DNA from: Sporolactobacillus sp. THM7-4
GTDB taxonomy: Bacteria > Bacillota > Bacilli > Bacillales > Sporolactobacillaceae
Direction: 5' to 3'
NCBI RefSeq assembly: GCF_004153165.1
Contig: NZ_SEMD01000014.1
Location: 20,544 to 84,543, forward strand
DNA length: 64,000 nt
Shown here: positions 44,937 to 53,251 of the stretch, piece by piece
Layout: every line of letters starts with the position of its first letter
How positions within the stretch are numbered: the stretch's first letter is position 1
Notes under the pieces: model-generated
Databases searched by the model: none
Told to the model about the DNA's origin: nothing
Seen by the model: the letters and a program-made list of their open reading frames with translations, nothing else
Made by a program: the position numbers and the translations under genes

Positions 44937-47355
44937 CCTCGTTTTTAATCACGACGGGGAATGTTTCGCCTATTATGAACTGATTCCCTACAACTACTCC
45001 TTTCTGAGTCCAGAAGAAAAATACCAGGTGCATGAGCATTTTCGTCAGTTGGTCGCCCAGAGCCGTGACGGGAAAATTCATGCCTTGCAGATTGCTACAG
45101 AATCAAGTATTCGGGCCACGCAGGAGCGAAGCAAGAAAGAAATCTCTGGAAGATTGAGAGACATTGCTTGCCGGAAAATTGATGAACAGACTGAAGCGTT
45201 AGTCGGAATGATTGGTGAAAACCAAATCGACTATCGCTTTTTTATTGGCTTCAAACTGCTTTTAAACGAACAGGAAGTCAGCCTTAAGGTGATCAGTGAA
45301 TCCATTCTGATGACCTTTTCTGATTTCCTTTACGAGGTCAATCACAAACTGATGGGCGATTTCGTCAGCATGAGTACGAAAGAGATTAACCGGTTTATGA
45401 AAATGGAACACCTGCTGGAAAGCAAGATTTCCCGCAGATTCAAAGTTCGCAGACTGGATAAAGATGACTTTGGCTATCTGATTGAACATCTTTATGGGAA
45501 GACGGGTTCGCCCTATGAGGAATATGCCTACCATTTACCGGCAAAGAAGCTGAAGCAGGAAACGCTGGTGAAGCGGTATGACCTCATCAAGCCAACTCGC
45601 TGCCTTGTCGAGGAAAACCAGAGATATTTGAAAATCGAGCAGGAAGACCAGACGACTTATGTTTCCTATTTCACGATCAATTCGATTGTACGAGAGCTGG
45701 ACTTCCCCTCCTCAGAAATTTTTTACTATCAGCAACAACAATTTACGTTTCCAATTGATACATCGATGAATGTGGACATTGTCACGAATAAGAAAGCCTT
45801 AACGACGGTTCGAAACAAGAAAAAAGAATTGAAAGACTTAGATAACCATGCCTGGCAGTCTAATAATGAGTCAGGTAACGACGTGATGGAAGCCCTGGAT
45901 AGTGTCAGCGAGCTGGAAGCAAATCTCGACCAGACCAAAGAAGCGATGTATAAGCTCAGTTACGTGATACGGGTAGCAGCGCCGGATCTGGACGAATTGA
46001 AGCGTCGATGTAACGAAGTCATGGACTTCTACGACGATTTAAGCATTAAACTGGTGCGACCGTTCGGAGACATGATCGGGCTGCACGGTGAGTTCCTTCC
46101 TGCCAGCAAGCGGTATATGAATGATTATATCCAGTATGTGACCAGTGACTTTCTTGCAAGCTTGGGCTTTGGGGCCGCGCAGATGCTTGGGGAACCAGAG
46201 GGGATCTATATCGGCTATAATCTGGACACCGGGCGTAACGTTTACTTAAAGCCGAGCCTTGCAGCACAAGGCGTGAAAGGGTCTGTCACTAATGCACTTG
46301 CAGCGGCTTTTCTTGGTTCCCTTGGCGGCGGAAAATCCTTCTCGAACAACTTACTCGTCTATTATGCCGTCCTCTACGGGGGACAGGCGGTGATCTTAGA
46401 TCCCAAATCCGAGCGTGGTGGGTGGAAGGAAACGCTACCGGAAATTGCCGAGGAAATTAACATCATCAATCTGACCAGAGAGGAACGCAACAAGGGCTTA
46501 CTTGACCCTTATGTGATTATGAAACAGACGAAGGACGCAGAGAGCCTCGCCATCGACATCCTTACCTTTCTCACAGGCATTTCCAGTCGGGATGGTGAGA
46601 AGTTCCCAACGCTTCGTAAGGCGATCCGTCGGGTGACGCAAAGCGACCGACAAGGGCTTTTGTGCGTCATTGACGAGCTATACAAGGAGGGCACCTCCGT
46701 TGCGAGCAGCATGGCTGACCATATCGACAGCATTAAGGACAGTAACCTGGGACACTTGTTGTTCTCTGATGGCATGACCGTTCAGTCGATTAGCCTGGAT
46801 AAGCAGCTGAACATCATCCAAGTGGCGGACTTGGTGCTTCCAGATGCTGAAACCGAATTTAAGGAATACACGACTGTGGAACTTTTAAGTGTGGCGATTT
46901 TAATTGTCATCAGCACCTTTGCCCTTGATTTCATTCACTCCAACCGCAGCGTGTTTAAAATGGTGGACTTGGATGAAGCCTGGAGCTTTTTGCAGGTGGC
47001 ACAGGGGAAGACCCTTTCCAACAAGCTGGTGCGGGCTGGTCGCGCCATGAATGCCGGTGTTTATTTCGTAACCCAGAACGCAGATGATTTACTGGATGAG
47101 AAGATGAAAAACAATATCGGTCTGAAATTTGCATTTCGTTCGACGGATATACACGAAATCAAGAAGACACTGGAATTCTTCGGCGTGGACAAGGAGGATG
47201 AACAAAACCAGAAACGATTACGTGAACTTGAAAATGGCCAGTGCCTTATCTCTGACTTGTATGGCCGTGTAGGTGTCATCCAGATTCATCCGGTCTTTGA
47301 GGAACTGCTCCATGCCTTTGACACCCGTCCACCGGTCAGAAAAGAGGTGACCTAA
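44905..47355 (+). CDS. VirB4-like conjugation ATPase (Orf16/ConE/TcpF)
   Basis: An 816-residue ATPase that powers the mating channel. Walker A is LGGGKSFSNN (about 471-480) within FLGSLGGGKS, then VILDPKSERGGW; Walker B is MVDLDEAWSF, followed by RAMNAGVYFVTQNADDL. The N-terminal half is a CagE/VirB4-type region. It starts inside the TcpE gene and ends where the next gene begins. Confidence 0.94.
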   Translation: MLYPIKYIENNLVFNHDGECFAYYELIPYNYSFLSPEEKYQVHEHFRQLVAQSRDGKIHALQIATESSIRATQERSKKEISGRLRDIACRKIDEQTEALVGMIGENQIDYRFFIGFKLLLNEQEVSLKVISESILMTFSDFLYEVNHKLMGDFVSMSTKEINRFMKMEHLLESKISRRFKVRRLDKDDFGYLIEHLYGKTGSPYEEYAYHLPAKKLKQETLVKRYDLIKPTRCLVEENQRYLKIEQEDQTTYVSYFTINSIVRELDFPSSEIFYYQQQQFTFPIDTSMNVDIVTNKKALTTVRNKKKELKDLDNHAWQSNNESGNDVMEALDSVSELEANLDQTKEAMYKLSYVIRVAAPDLDELKRRCNEVMDFYDDLSIKLVRPFGDMIGLHGEFLPASKRYMNDYIQYVTSDFLASLGFGAAQMLGEPEGIYIGYNLDTGRNVYLKPSLAAQGVKGSVTNALAAAFLGSLGGGKSFSNNLLVYYAVLYGGQAVILDPKSERGGWKETLPEIAEEINIINLTREERNKGLLDPYVIMKQTKDAESLAIDILTFLTGISSRDGEKFPTLRKAIRRVTQSDRQGLLCVIDELYKEGTSVASSMADHIDSIKDSNLGHLLFSDGMTVQSISLDKQLNIIQVADLVLPDAETEFKEYTTVELLSVAILIVISTFALDFIHSNRSVFKMVDLDEAWSFLQVAQGKTLSNKLVRAGRAMNAGVYFVTQNADDLLDEKMKNNIGLKFAFRSTDIHEIKKTLEFFGVDKEDEQNQKRLRELENGQCLISDLYGRVGVIQIHPVFEELLHAFDTRPPVRKEVT

Positions 47356-49632
47356 ATGCACCTGAAAAAGAGACGTAAAATTTTCATGGCTGTTCTTTTG
47401 GTCACGGTTGGATCGCTGCTTTTCTTCGCACTGCTTGGAACGATTGCCCATGCGGCCGGTCTTGTCGATGATACGGTCAGTGCTCAGAATGCTTACTCTA
47501 AATATCCTTTGGGCAATTACCAGCTCGATTTCTATGTGGATAATTCTTGGGACTGGCTGCCGTGGAATTGGACCGATGGCATTGGCAAACAGGTCATGTA
47601 TGGGCTATACGCGATCACTAATTTTATTTGGACGCTTTCTCTTTACCTGTCCAATGCGACAGGGTATCTCGTACAGGAAGCCTATTCCTTAGATTTCGTT
47701 TCCAAGACTGCAAACGCGATTGGAAAAAACATGCAAACATTGGCAGGAATTTCGCCCAGCGGCTTTCATAGTTCTGGCTTTTATCCAGGGTTCCTGCTGA
47801 TTTTTATTTTAATCCTCGGGATCTATGTGGCCTATGTGGGGCTGATCAAGCGAGAGACCACCAAAGTGATTCACGCCGTGATGAACTTTTTGGTGGTTTT
47901 TCTTCTGTCCGCTTCCTTTATTGCCTATGCCCCAGACTATATCGGCAAAATCAATGGATTTTCGGCGGACATCAGCAAGGCTAGTCTGTCGCTGGGGACA
48001 AAAATGGTGATGCCACACTCGGGAAGTCATGGCCAGGACAGCGCAGCCCTCATCCGGGATAACTTGTTTTCGATACAAGTGCAGCAGCCCTGGCTGCTTC
48101 TACAGTATGGCAATTCTGATATGACTAAAATCGGACAGAAACGGGTGGAAAAGCTGCTGTCCGCAGATCCGGACGCAAACAACGGCGCAGACCGGGAAGC
48201 GGTTGTTAAAGAGGAAATTGAAAAAGAAGGCAATAAGAACCTGACACTCACCAAGGCGACCCCACGTTTGGGGATGGTGTTCTTCCTGTTTCTATTCAAT
48301 ATCGGGATTTCCATCTTCGTGTTTCTACTTTCGGGGATCATGATTTTCTCGCAGATCCTGTTCATCATCTATGCCCTCTTCCTGCCCATCAGTTTTCTGC
48401 TTTCCATGATCCCGGGCTTTAATGGCATGGGCAAACAGGCCATCATGAAGCTTTTCAATGTCATCATGACACGGGCAGGCATTACGCTAATTGTCACGAT
48501 TGCCTTTTCCATTTCCACCATGCTTTACGCCCTATCCGGAGAATTCCCGTTTTTCCTGATTGCCTTTTTACAGATTGTGACTTTTGCAGGTATTTACGCC
48601 AAACTGGGTGACCTTATGGGTCTATTCCACTTGCAGGCGAGTGATTCTCAGCAGATGGGAAGCCAAATCCTGCAACGGCCTTATCGGTTCTTACATCGCG
48701 AGACGCGGCGATGGAAGCGGAAAATGGGTCGCTTTTTTACGGCCGGAGCAACCGGTGCGGCAGCTGGCCCTGGGGCAAGGGCAAAAGCTTCGAGGTCCGG
48801 AGCTTCCCAACGGACGCAAACCCGCAGCCAACGTCCAACACAAGGATCAAAGAAATCCCAGCTTGAGCCCCGTACAGGTCGGTCAGCGGGTGCGGGCAAA
48901 GAGACAATAAAGCGAAGCACGGACAACCCAAATCCAAGAAAGAAGCAAACAGCGGCTTTACCTTTGAATACCCGCCAAGTCTTGATTCATGGGAAGACAG
49001 AAAAGCACGACACGATGACAAAAAAGACAGAGGACGCCAAAAGTCGTACAGTGCAAAAAATCGCGGACAAAAAACAGAACCGTGAAGAGAACCAAATGCA
49101 GCAGCGTCCGACGATTGCGCAACGCCGACTGGAACTTAACCGGGACCGTCAACAAAAGGCAACCGAACAGGATTTCGTTGAACGGCCTAAAACCAAATTA
49201 ACAAAAGATAAACCAGCCAAGAAGCAAAAAACGGCAAGGCCTCATTCGGCACCTGCACGGTCTGTAATGCCTGATTCCACGCTGAAGACAAACAAAAGGA
49301 CGATAAACTCAATCCACTCATTCAAGGATCAGGCGAAAAAAAGCCAAGCAAAAAATACCGAGCTCAATCGGCCGGTCGTCCAGATGCCAGATTCTACAGT
49401 ACGCCAAGATCTCACCAAGCAGGATCTTAACAGGAGAAGCCCAGTTGCGACGCAGAAAGAGCACGCACCGACTCATCCAAACGCAACGCGACAACCGTTT
49501 ACACCAAAAAAGAGCCGACAACTGGCCACGATGATCAAAAAACAAGAGGCAACCCTCAGGCATAATCGGACAGAAACGGGTCAACAGACAAGGCAACGCG
49601 TGACTCGTAGGCAGAGAGGAAGCCAAAAATGA
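47356..49632 (+). CDS. VirB6-like polytopic membrane protein (Orf15/ConG) with long basic tail
   Basis: A 758-residue protein. The first ~430 residues contain about seven membrane helices (for example the blocks near 12-30, 130-160, 310-345, 380-410), as in CD3337/EF1877-type mobilome proteins. From ~450 to the end it is a highly charged, low-complexity tail rich in K, R, Q, T and P. The tail is longer than I would expect for Tn916 relatives. The gene abuts the ATPase and overlaps the next gene (ATGA). Confidence 0.88.
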   Translation: MHLKKRRKIFMAVLLVTVGSLLFFALLGTIAHAAGLVDDTVSAQNAYSKYPLGNYQLDFYVDNSWDWLPWNWTDGIGKQVMYGLYAITNFIWTLSLYLSNATGYLVQEAYSLDFVSKTANAIGKNMQTLAGISPSGFHSSGFYPGFLLIFILILGIYVAYVGLIKRETTKVIHAVMNFLVVFLLSASFIAYAPDYIGKINGFSADISKASLSLGTKMVMPHSGSHGQDSAALIRDNLFSIQVQQPWLLLQYGNSDMTKIGQKRVEKLLSADPDANNGADREAVVKEEIEKEGNKNLTLTKATPRLGMVFFLFLFNIGISIFVFLLSGIMIFSQILFIIYALFLPISFLLSMIPGFNGMGKQAIMKLFNVIMTRAGITLIVTIAFSISTMLYALSGEFPFFLIAFLQIVTFAGIYAKLGDLMGLFHLQASDSQQMGSQILQRPYRFLHRETRRWKRKMGRFFTAGATGAAAGPGARAKASRSGASQRTQTRSQRPTQGSKKSQLEPRTGRSAGAGKETIKRSTDNPNPRKKQTAALPLNTRQVLIHGKTEKHDTMTKKTEDAKSRTVQKIADKKQNREENQMQQRPTIAQRRLELNRDRQQKATEQDFVERPKTKLTKDKPAKKQKTARPHSAPARSVMPDSTLKTNKRTINSIHSFKDQAKKSQAKNTELNRPVVQMPDSTVRQDLTKQDLNRRSPVATQKEHAPTHPNATRQPFTPKKSRQLATMIKKQEATLRHNRTETGQQTRQRVTRRQRGSQK

Positions 49633-50636
49633 GATTAAACGTTTGGCTAATCTTCGGTGCCGTTTTCGCTATGCTGATTTCCCTACTAATTTTTGTCGCT
49701 GTTTTCATTTCAAATGAAGAGGATGGAGACGGCAGCGGCAATGGGATCGATCTTGCAGGTGCTAATCTGTCACAGGAAGTACTGGCCCACCAGCCAATGG
49801 TGGAAAAGTATGCCAAGAAATATCAAATCGAACGCTATGTCGGTGATTTGCTTGCCATCATGCAGGTGGAAAGCGGAGGTCGTGGCACAGATGTCATGCA
49901 GTCGATGGCCTCGACCGGACAACCTCAGCATTCCTTTACTGTGGAGAAGTCGATTCAGCAAGGGTGCAAATATTTTGCGGCTTTACTAAAGTCTTCTAGG
50001 AAAAAAGGAGGCGACATCAATACCGTGATTCAATCTTACAACTATGGAGGAAATTTCATCGATTACGTGGCGAGCCACGGTAAAAAATACACCTTTGAAC
50101 TTGCGGAGAACTTTGCGAAAGAAAAATCCGATGGGGAAAAAGTTTCTTACACAAACCCGATTGCATTGAAGAAAAATAGTGGCTGGCGATACCGTTACGG
50201 AAATATGTTCTATGTCGCTTTGGTCTCGCAATATTTGACCGTGGCACATTTCGACAATGCCACCGTTCAGGCAATCATGAACGAAGCCTTGAAATATCAA
50301 GGCTGGCGCTATGTGTTTGGGGGAGACAATCCCAACACGTCCTTTGATTGTAGTGGATTGACGCAATGGAGCTTTGGAAAAGCGGGCATTAGACTGCCTC
50401 GGACAGCTCAGGAACAGTATGACGTCACGCAGCATCTTCCGCTATCGGAAGCGAAACCGGGGGATTTGGTGTTTTTTCACGATACCTATAATGCAGCTAC
50501 TTATATCACACACGTCGGTATTTATGTCGGTAACAATCGCATGTATCAAGCTGGTGATCCGATTGGGTATGCCGATCTTACAACCTCATACTGGCAGAAA
50601 CACCTAGTCAGCGCCGGTCGGATCAAAAACAAATAG
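49629..50636 (+). CDS. Bifunctional lysozyme / NlpC-P60 hydrolase (Orf14/CwlT)
   Basis: A 335-residue exported peptidoglycan hydrolase that opens the wall for the mating channel. N-terminal signal anchor (LIFGAVFAMLISLLIFVAVF), a lysozyme-like domain with the catalytic Glu in IMQVESGG and IQSYNYGGNFIDYV, then an NlpC/P60 domain with catalytic Cys in SFDCSGLTQW and His in ITHVGIYVG. Start overlaps the preceding stop. Confidence 0.93.
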   Translation: MRLNVWLIFGAVFAMLISLLIFVAVFISNEEDGDGSGNGIDLAGANLSQEVLAHQPMVEKYAKKYQIERYVGDLLAIMQVESGGRGTDVMQSMASTGQPQHSFTVEKSIQQGCKYFAALLKSSRKKGGDINTVIQSYNYGGNFIDYVASHGKKYTFELAENFAKEKSDGEKVSYTNPIALKKNSGWRYRYGNMFYVALVSQYLTVAHFDNATVQAIMNEALKYQGWRYVFGGDNPNTSFDCSGLTQWSFGKAGIRLPRTAQEQYDVTQHLPLSEAKPGDLVFFHDTYNAATYITHVGIYVGNNRMYQAGDPIGYADLTTSYWQKHLVSAGRIKNK

Positions 50637-50653
50637 AAAGGAAGATTTAAGCT

Positions 50654-51550
50654 ATGAAAATAAGAAAAAAAGAAAAGCAGCTCAAGTCCCCAAAGATCCA
50701 CGTGATGAAAGTCGGAATCCACAGAAAATGGGTCATTTTTCTGTGGATTCTGCTGATAAGCAGTGTTGCTTTTGGCATCTACAAAAATTTTACCGCCATC
50801 AATAGACACACGGTTCATGAAACAAAAGTGATTGAAAAACAAGTGATAGATATCAACCTGATCGAAAATTTCATCAAAAACTTTGCCAAAGTCTATTATT
50901 CATGGAAAAACAACCAGAATGTAATCGACCAACGGACAGAAGCTCTCAAAGGGTATCTGACTAAAGAATTACAGGATTTAAACATCGACACCATTCGCAG
51001 GGACATTCCTACCTCTTCTTCAGTTAACGACGTGGAAATCTGGAAGGTAAGGCAAATCGATGAACACGAGTATGCCGTCATTTTTTCCGTTGATCAGCTG
51101 ATAACGGAGGGCGACACAAAAAAGGCGGTGAATGCCTCTTATGAGGTGGGAGTCTATATGGATAAAGCCGGAAACATGGTCATCGTCAGAAATCCCACCA
51201 TTTGTGAGATTCCTGTGAAGTCAGGTTATGAGCCAAAAGCAGTAGAAAATGATGGTACGGTGAATGGAGGTACGACAGAAGAAATCAACGTATTTTTAAA
51301 AACGTTCTTTAAACTATATCCTACTGCAAGTAAAGAAGAACTGTCCTACTATGTCAAAGACAATGTGCTGAAACCGATTGGCAAGGACTATGTCTTTTCA
51401 GAGATGATCAATCCGGTGTATCGGAAAGTGGGCAATCAAGTGCAGGTTTCAGTATCCGTGAAGTATCTCGATCAGCAAACAAAGGCGACGCAGATTTCAC
51501 AGCTTGATTTGACTCTGCAAAAAGATAAAAATTGGATGATTGTTAAATAA
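50654..51550 (+). CDS. Conjugal transfer protein TcpC (Orf13/ConC-like)
   Basis: A 298-residue VirB8-like protein: short cytoplasmic N-terminus, one membrane helix (WVIFLWILLISSVAFGIY), then two NTF2-like halves (NFIKNFAKVYYSW and VFLKTFFKLYPTASKEELSYY). This is the PF12642 layout. AGAAAGGAAG precedes the ATG. Last gene of the transfer module. Confidence 0.9.
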   Translation: MKIRKKEKQLKSPKIHVMKVGIHRKWVIFLWILLISSVAFGIYKNFTAINRHTVHETKVIEKQVIDINLIENFIKNFAKVYYSWKNNQNVIDQRTEALKGYLTKELQDLNIDTIRRDIPTSSSVNDVEIWKVRQIDEHEYAVIFSVDQLITEGDTKKAVNASYEVGVYMDKAGNMVIVRNPTICEIPVKSGYEPKAVENDGTVNGGTTEEINVFLKTFFKLYPTASKEELSYYVKDNVLKPIGKDYVFSEMINPVYRKVGNQVQVSVSVKYLDQQTKATQISQLDLTLQKDKNWMIVK

Positions 51551-52210
51551 AAAGTATTTCGGTTAGTTCAAAGAAGTTAAGCCATTTATCTCAGAAAAGC
51601 TAAAAATATCAGTAGAAGTATTGGATGAAAAAAAGAAGTTTAGCTTCTTGATTACTTTTTTCAATAAGTGCCTAATATTAACCCACCGGCTGCTAGTAGG
51701 TTTTTTCAGGACTCGGTGAAATATTCTCATACAGTCTTAATGGTTCAACTTCGTAGCATTATAAAAGAAGAGTTTATTTGGGCTGCCTTTTTGTCTTGAC
51801 AGGAAAAATACGAGGGGAAACGAGAGAATGCATTTTTCTTTTGTGCTTTTTTTTCTTTTTTTAGGTGGACTAAAGTATCTCTTAAAATCATTGCCAAAGG
51901 TACTGTTTTCAATTTCAGTAACCACCTTAGTAATGCTTTTTTTATGGTACGAAATGCTTTAAGGCGTTCATCATTGATAAACTGATTCCGCATCTCGTAT
52001 GTATTTGTATTCCTCAATGATTTTATCTGCTCTTTACTAGCCAACTGGCATACCTCCATAGGAACTCAATAACCTTATTATAACGTAAGTACAAGCCCTG
52101 GAAGGGGAGACATCGCAGTTCCCAAATCTGACAGGGCATACGATTTATTTTCATCTTAAAGGGTATATTACCTGATGTGATTAATTTTATTGTGTCAGGA
52201 GTGATCAGCG
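51551..52210. other. Boundary between transfer module and metal block
   Basis: About 660 bases. The only possible gene is the minus-strand frame 51745-52044. The small repeat GGTA-TAT-TACC near 52164 precedes the lipoprotein gene. None of the usual Tn916 regulators is here. Confidence 0.45.
51745..52044 (-). CDS. Hypothetical basic protein
   Basis: Ninety-nine residues from a TTG at 52044 with GGAGGT seven bases upstream (or ATG at 52059). N-terminal part KEQIKSLRNTNTYEMRNQF and INDERLKAFRTIKKALL looks helical and basic; the C-terminal 25 residues look like read-through. I do not recognise it. It could be an element-borne small gene or a decayed one. Confidence 0.35.
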   Translation of the reverse strand: MASKEQIKSLRNTNTYEMRNQFINDERLKAFRTIKKALLRWLLKLKTVPLAMILRDTLVHLKKEKKAQKKNAFSRFPSYFSCQDKKAAQINSSFIMLRS

Positions 52211-52777
52211 TTGGCAATAAAAAAATTCTGCGTATCCTTTTTTTTATTAGTTCTTGTTGTGGCGTTAACTGGGTGTAGCACAAACCAGGGAACAAATGAC
52301 AGTTCAAGCTCCATGAGCCATGATATGAATAGAGATCATGATCAGCACGCTATGTCGGATCGCGATGTTCCACAGGGCCTTGTGGCAACAATGAATCCTG
52401 AATTTAAAAAGGGGAGTAAAGTGACGCTGAAAACAGATCATATGTCCGGTATGATGAATGCTAAAGGAACGGTTGCCGGAGTTTATACTACTAATGTGTA
52501 TACTGTTACTTATCATCCAACTAACGGTGGGAAGGTGGTTAGAAATCATAAGTGGGTTATCCAGCAAGAGTTACAGACTCACAACAAAGGACTTCTCAAA
52601 ACGGGGACAAAGGTTAAGCTAAATGCCAGCCATATGCCAGGGATGATGGGCGCAGAAGCAACAATTGACAGTGCTAAGCAAACGAATATTTATATGGTCA
52701 ATTATACTGATACTAAGACTGGAAAAGTGATAAAAAACCATAAATGGGTGACTGAAGATGAATTGATATCTCGATAA
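52211..52777 (+). CDS. YdhK-type lipoprotein with two DUF1541 domains, copy 2
   Basis: A 188-residue paralogue of the protein at 19769: lipobox ALTGC, a His/Asp/Met-rich linker (HDMNRDHDQHAM), then two DUF1541 repeats with DHMSGMMNAKGTVAG and SHMPGMMGAEATI. It starts at TTG with AGGAGTG upstream. The Met/His motifs and the adjacent copper oxidase and CopA support a role in extracytoplasmic copper handling (inference). Confidence 0.82.
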   Translation: MAIKKFCVSFFLLVLVVALTGCSTNQGTNDSSSSMSHDMNRDHDQHAMSDRDVPQGLVATMNPEFKKGSKVTLKTDHMSGMMNAKGTVAGVYTTNVYTVTYHPTNGGKVVRNHKWVIQQELQTHNKGLLKTGTKVKLNASHMPGMMGAEATIDSAKQTNIYMVNYTDTKTGKVIKNHKWVTEDELISR

Positions 52778-52892
52778 TTCATCTATATTTTGATCATTAT
52801 TCGTTCTTTCCTCTCCTTTTATTCAAGGTATACCGATGCTCATTTTGCAGATTTTAATTTTTCTATGAATTAGTAGCTACTCATGCAAAAAA

Positions 52893-52927
52893 GTGAGGGG
52901 GAAAGTCATATTGACTTTCCCCCTCAC
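52893..52927. terminator. Strong bidirectional terminator
   Basis: GTGAGGGGGAAAGTCA and its exact complement across TAT, with A/T-rich flanks on both sides. It separates the plus-strand lipoprotein from the minus-strand SHOCT gene. Confidence 0.88.
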
Positions 52928-52951
52928 ACTTATTTAAGATCTATCTCATGA

Positions 52952-53191
52952 TCAGTCATCCAAGATCTTTTTCATTTTTTTGTATTCATCCTCTGTGATT
53001 TCACCTTGGGCAAATCGTTCTTTTAAAATCGCGTACCCTTGTTTATTGGTGTCTGAATGGTGATTCATTTTTTTAATTAGGGTAATCACTAGATAGATCA
53101 CGGCAATAAACAGTGATAGTTGCACAAGCCATCCGATAAAACCCATACCTAAGCCAAAACCACTCATCATACCACCATTCCATCCCATCAT
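52952..53191 (-). CDS. SHOCT-domain small membrane protein
   Basis: Seventy-nine residues: Met/Gly-rich start (MMGWNGGMMSGFGLGMG), one membrane helix, and a C-terminal SHOCT motif ILKERFAQGEITEDEYKKMKKIL. ATG 53191 follows AAAGGTGG. Such proteins often sit beside copper genes in Firmicutes; the Met-rich head may bind Cu. Likely co-transcribed with the oxidase upstream. Confidence 0.82.
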   Translation of the reverse strand: MMGWNGGMMSGFGLGMGFIGWLVQLSLFIAVIYLVITLIKKMNHHSDTNKQGYAILKERFAQGEITEDEYKKMKKILDD

Positions 53192-53251
53192 ATCTACCAC
53201 CACCTTTGAGACTATTGTAACATGATCGTTTAGCCTCTAATTTAAGAATAC

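Larger units (their letters stand above)
39550..51550 (+). mobile_element. Tn916/ICEBs1-family conjugative transfer module (limits uncertain)
   Basis: Eleven consecutive same-strand genes match the Tn916 transfer block in order: two YdcP proteins, coupling protein, oriT, relaxase, TcpD, ArdA, TcpE, VirB4-like ATPase, VirB6-like membrane protein, lysozyme/NlpC hydrolase, TcpC. The integrase, excisionase and regulatory genes expected after TcpC are absent; metal-resistance genes follow instead. So it is either an element with its integrase beyond 64 kb or a remnant. Coordinates of the ends are nominal. Confidence 0.9.

Noticed and set aside
48681-49021. Several frames antisense or shifted within the tail of the VirB6-like gene
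   Set aside because: Composition bias of the basic tail keeps other frames open; no start signals.
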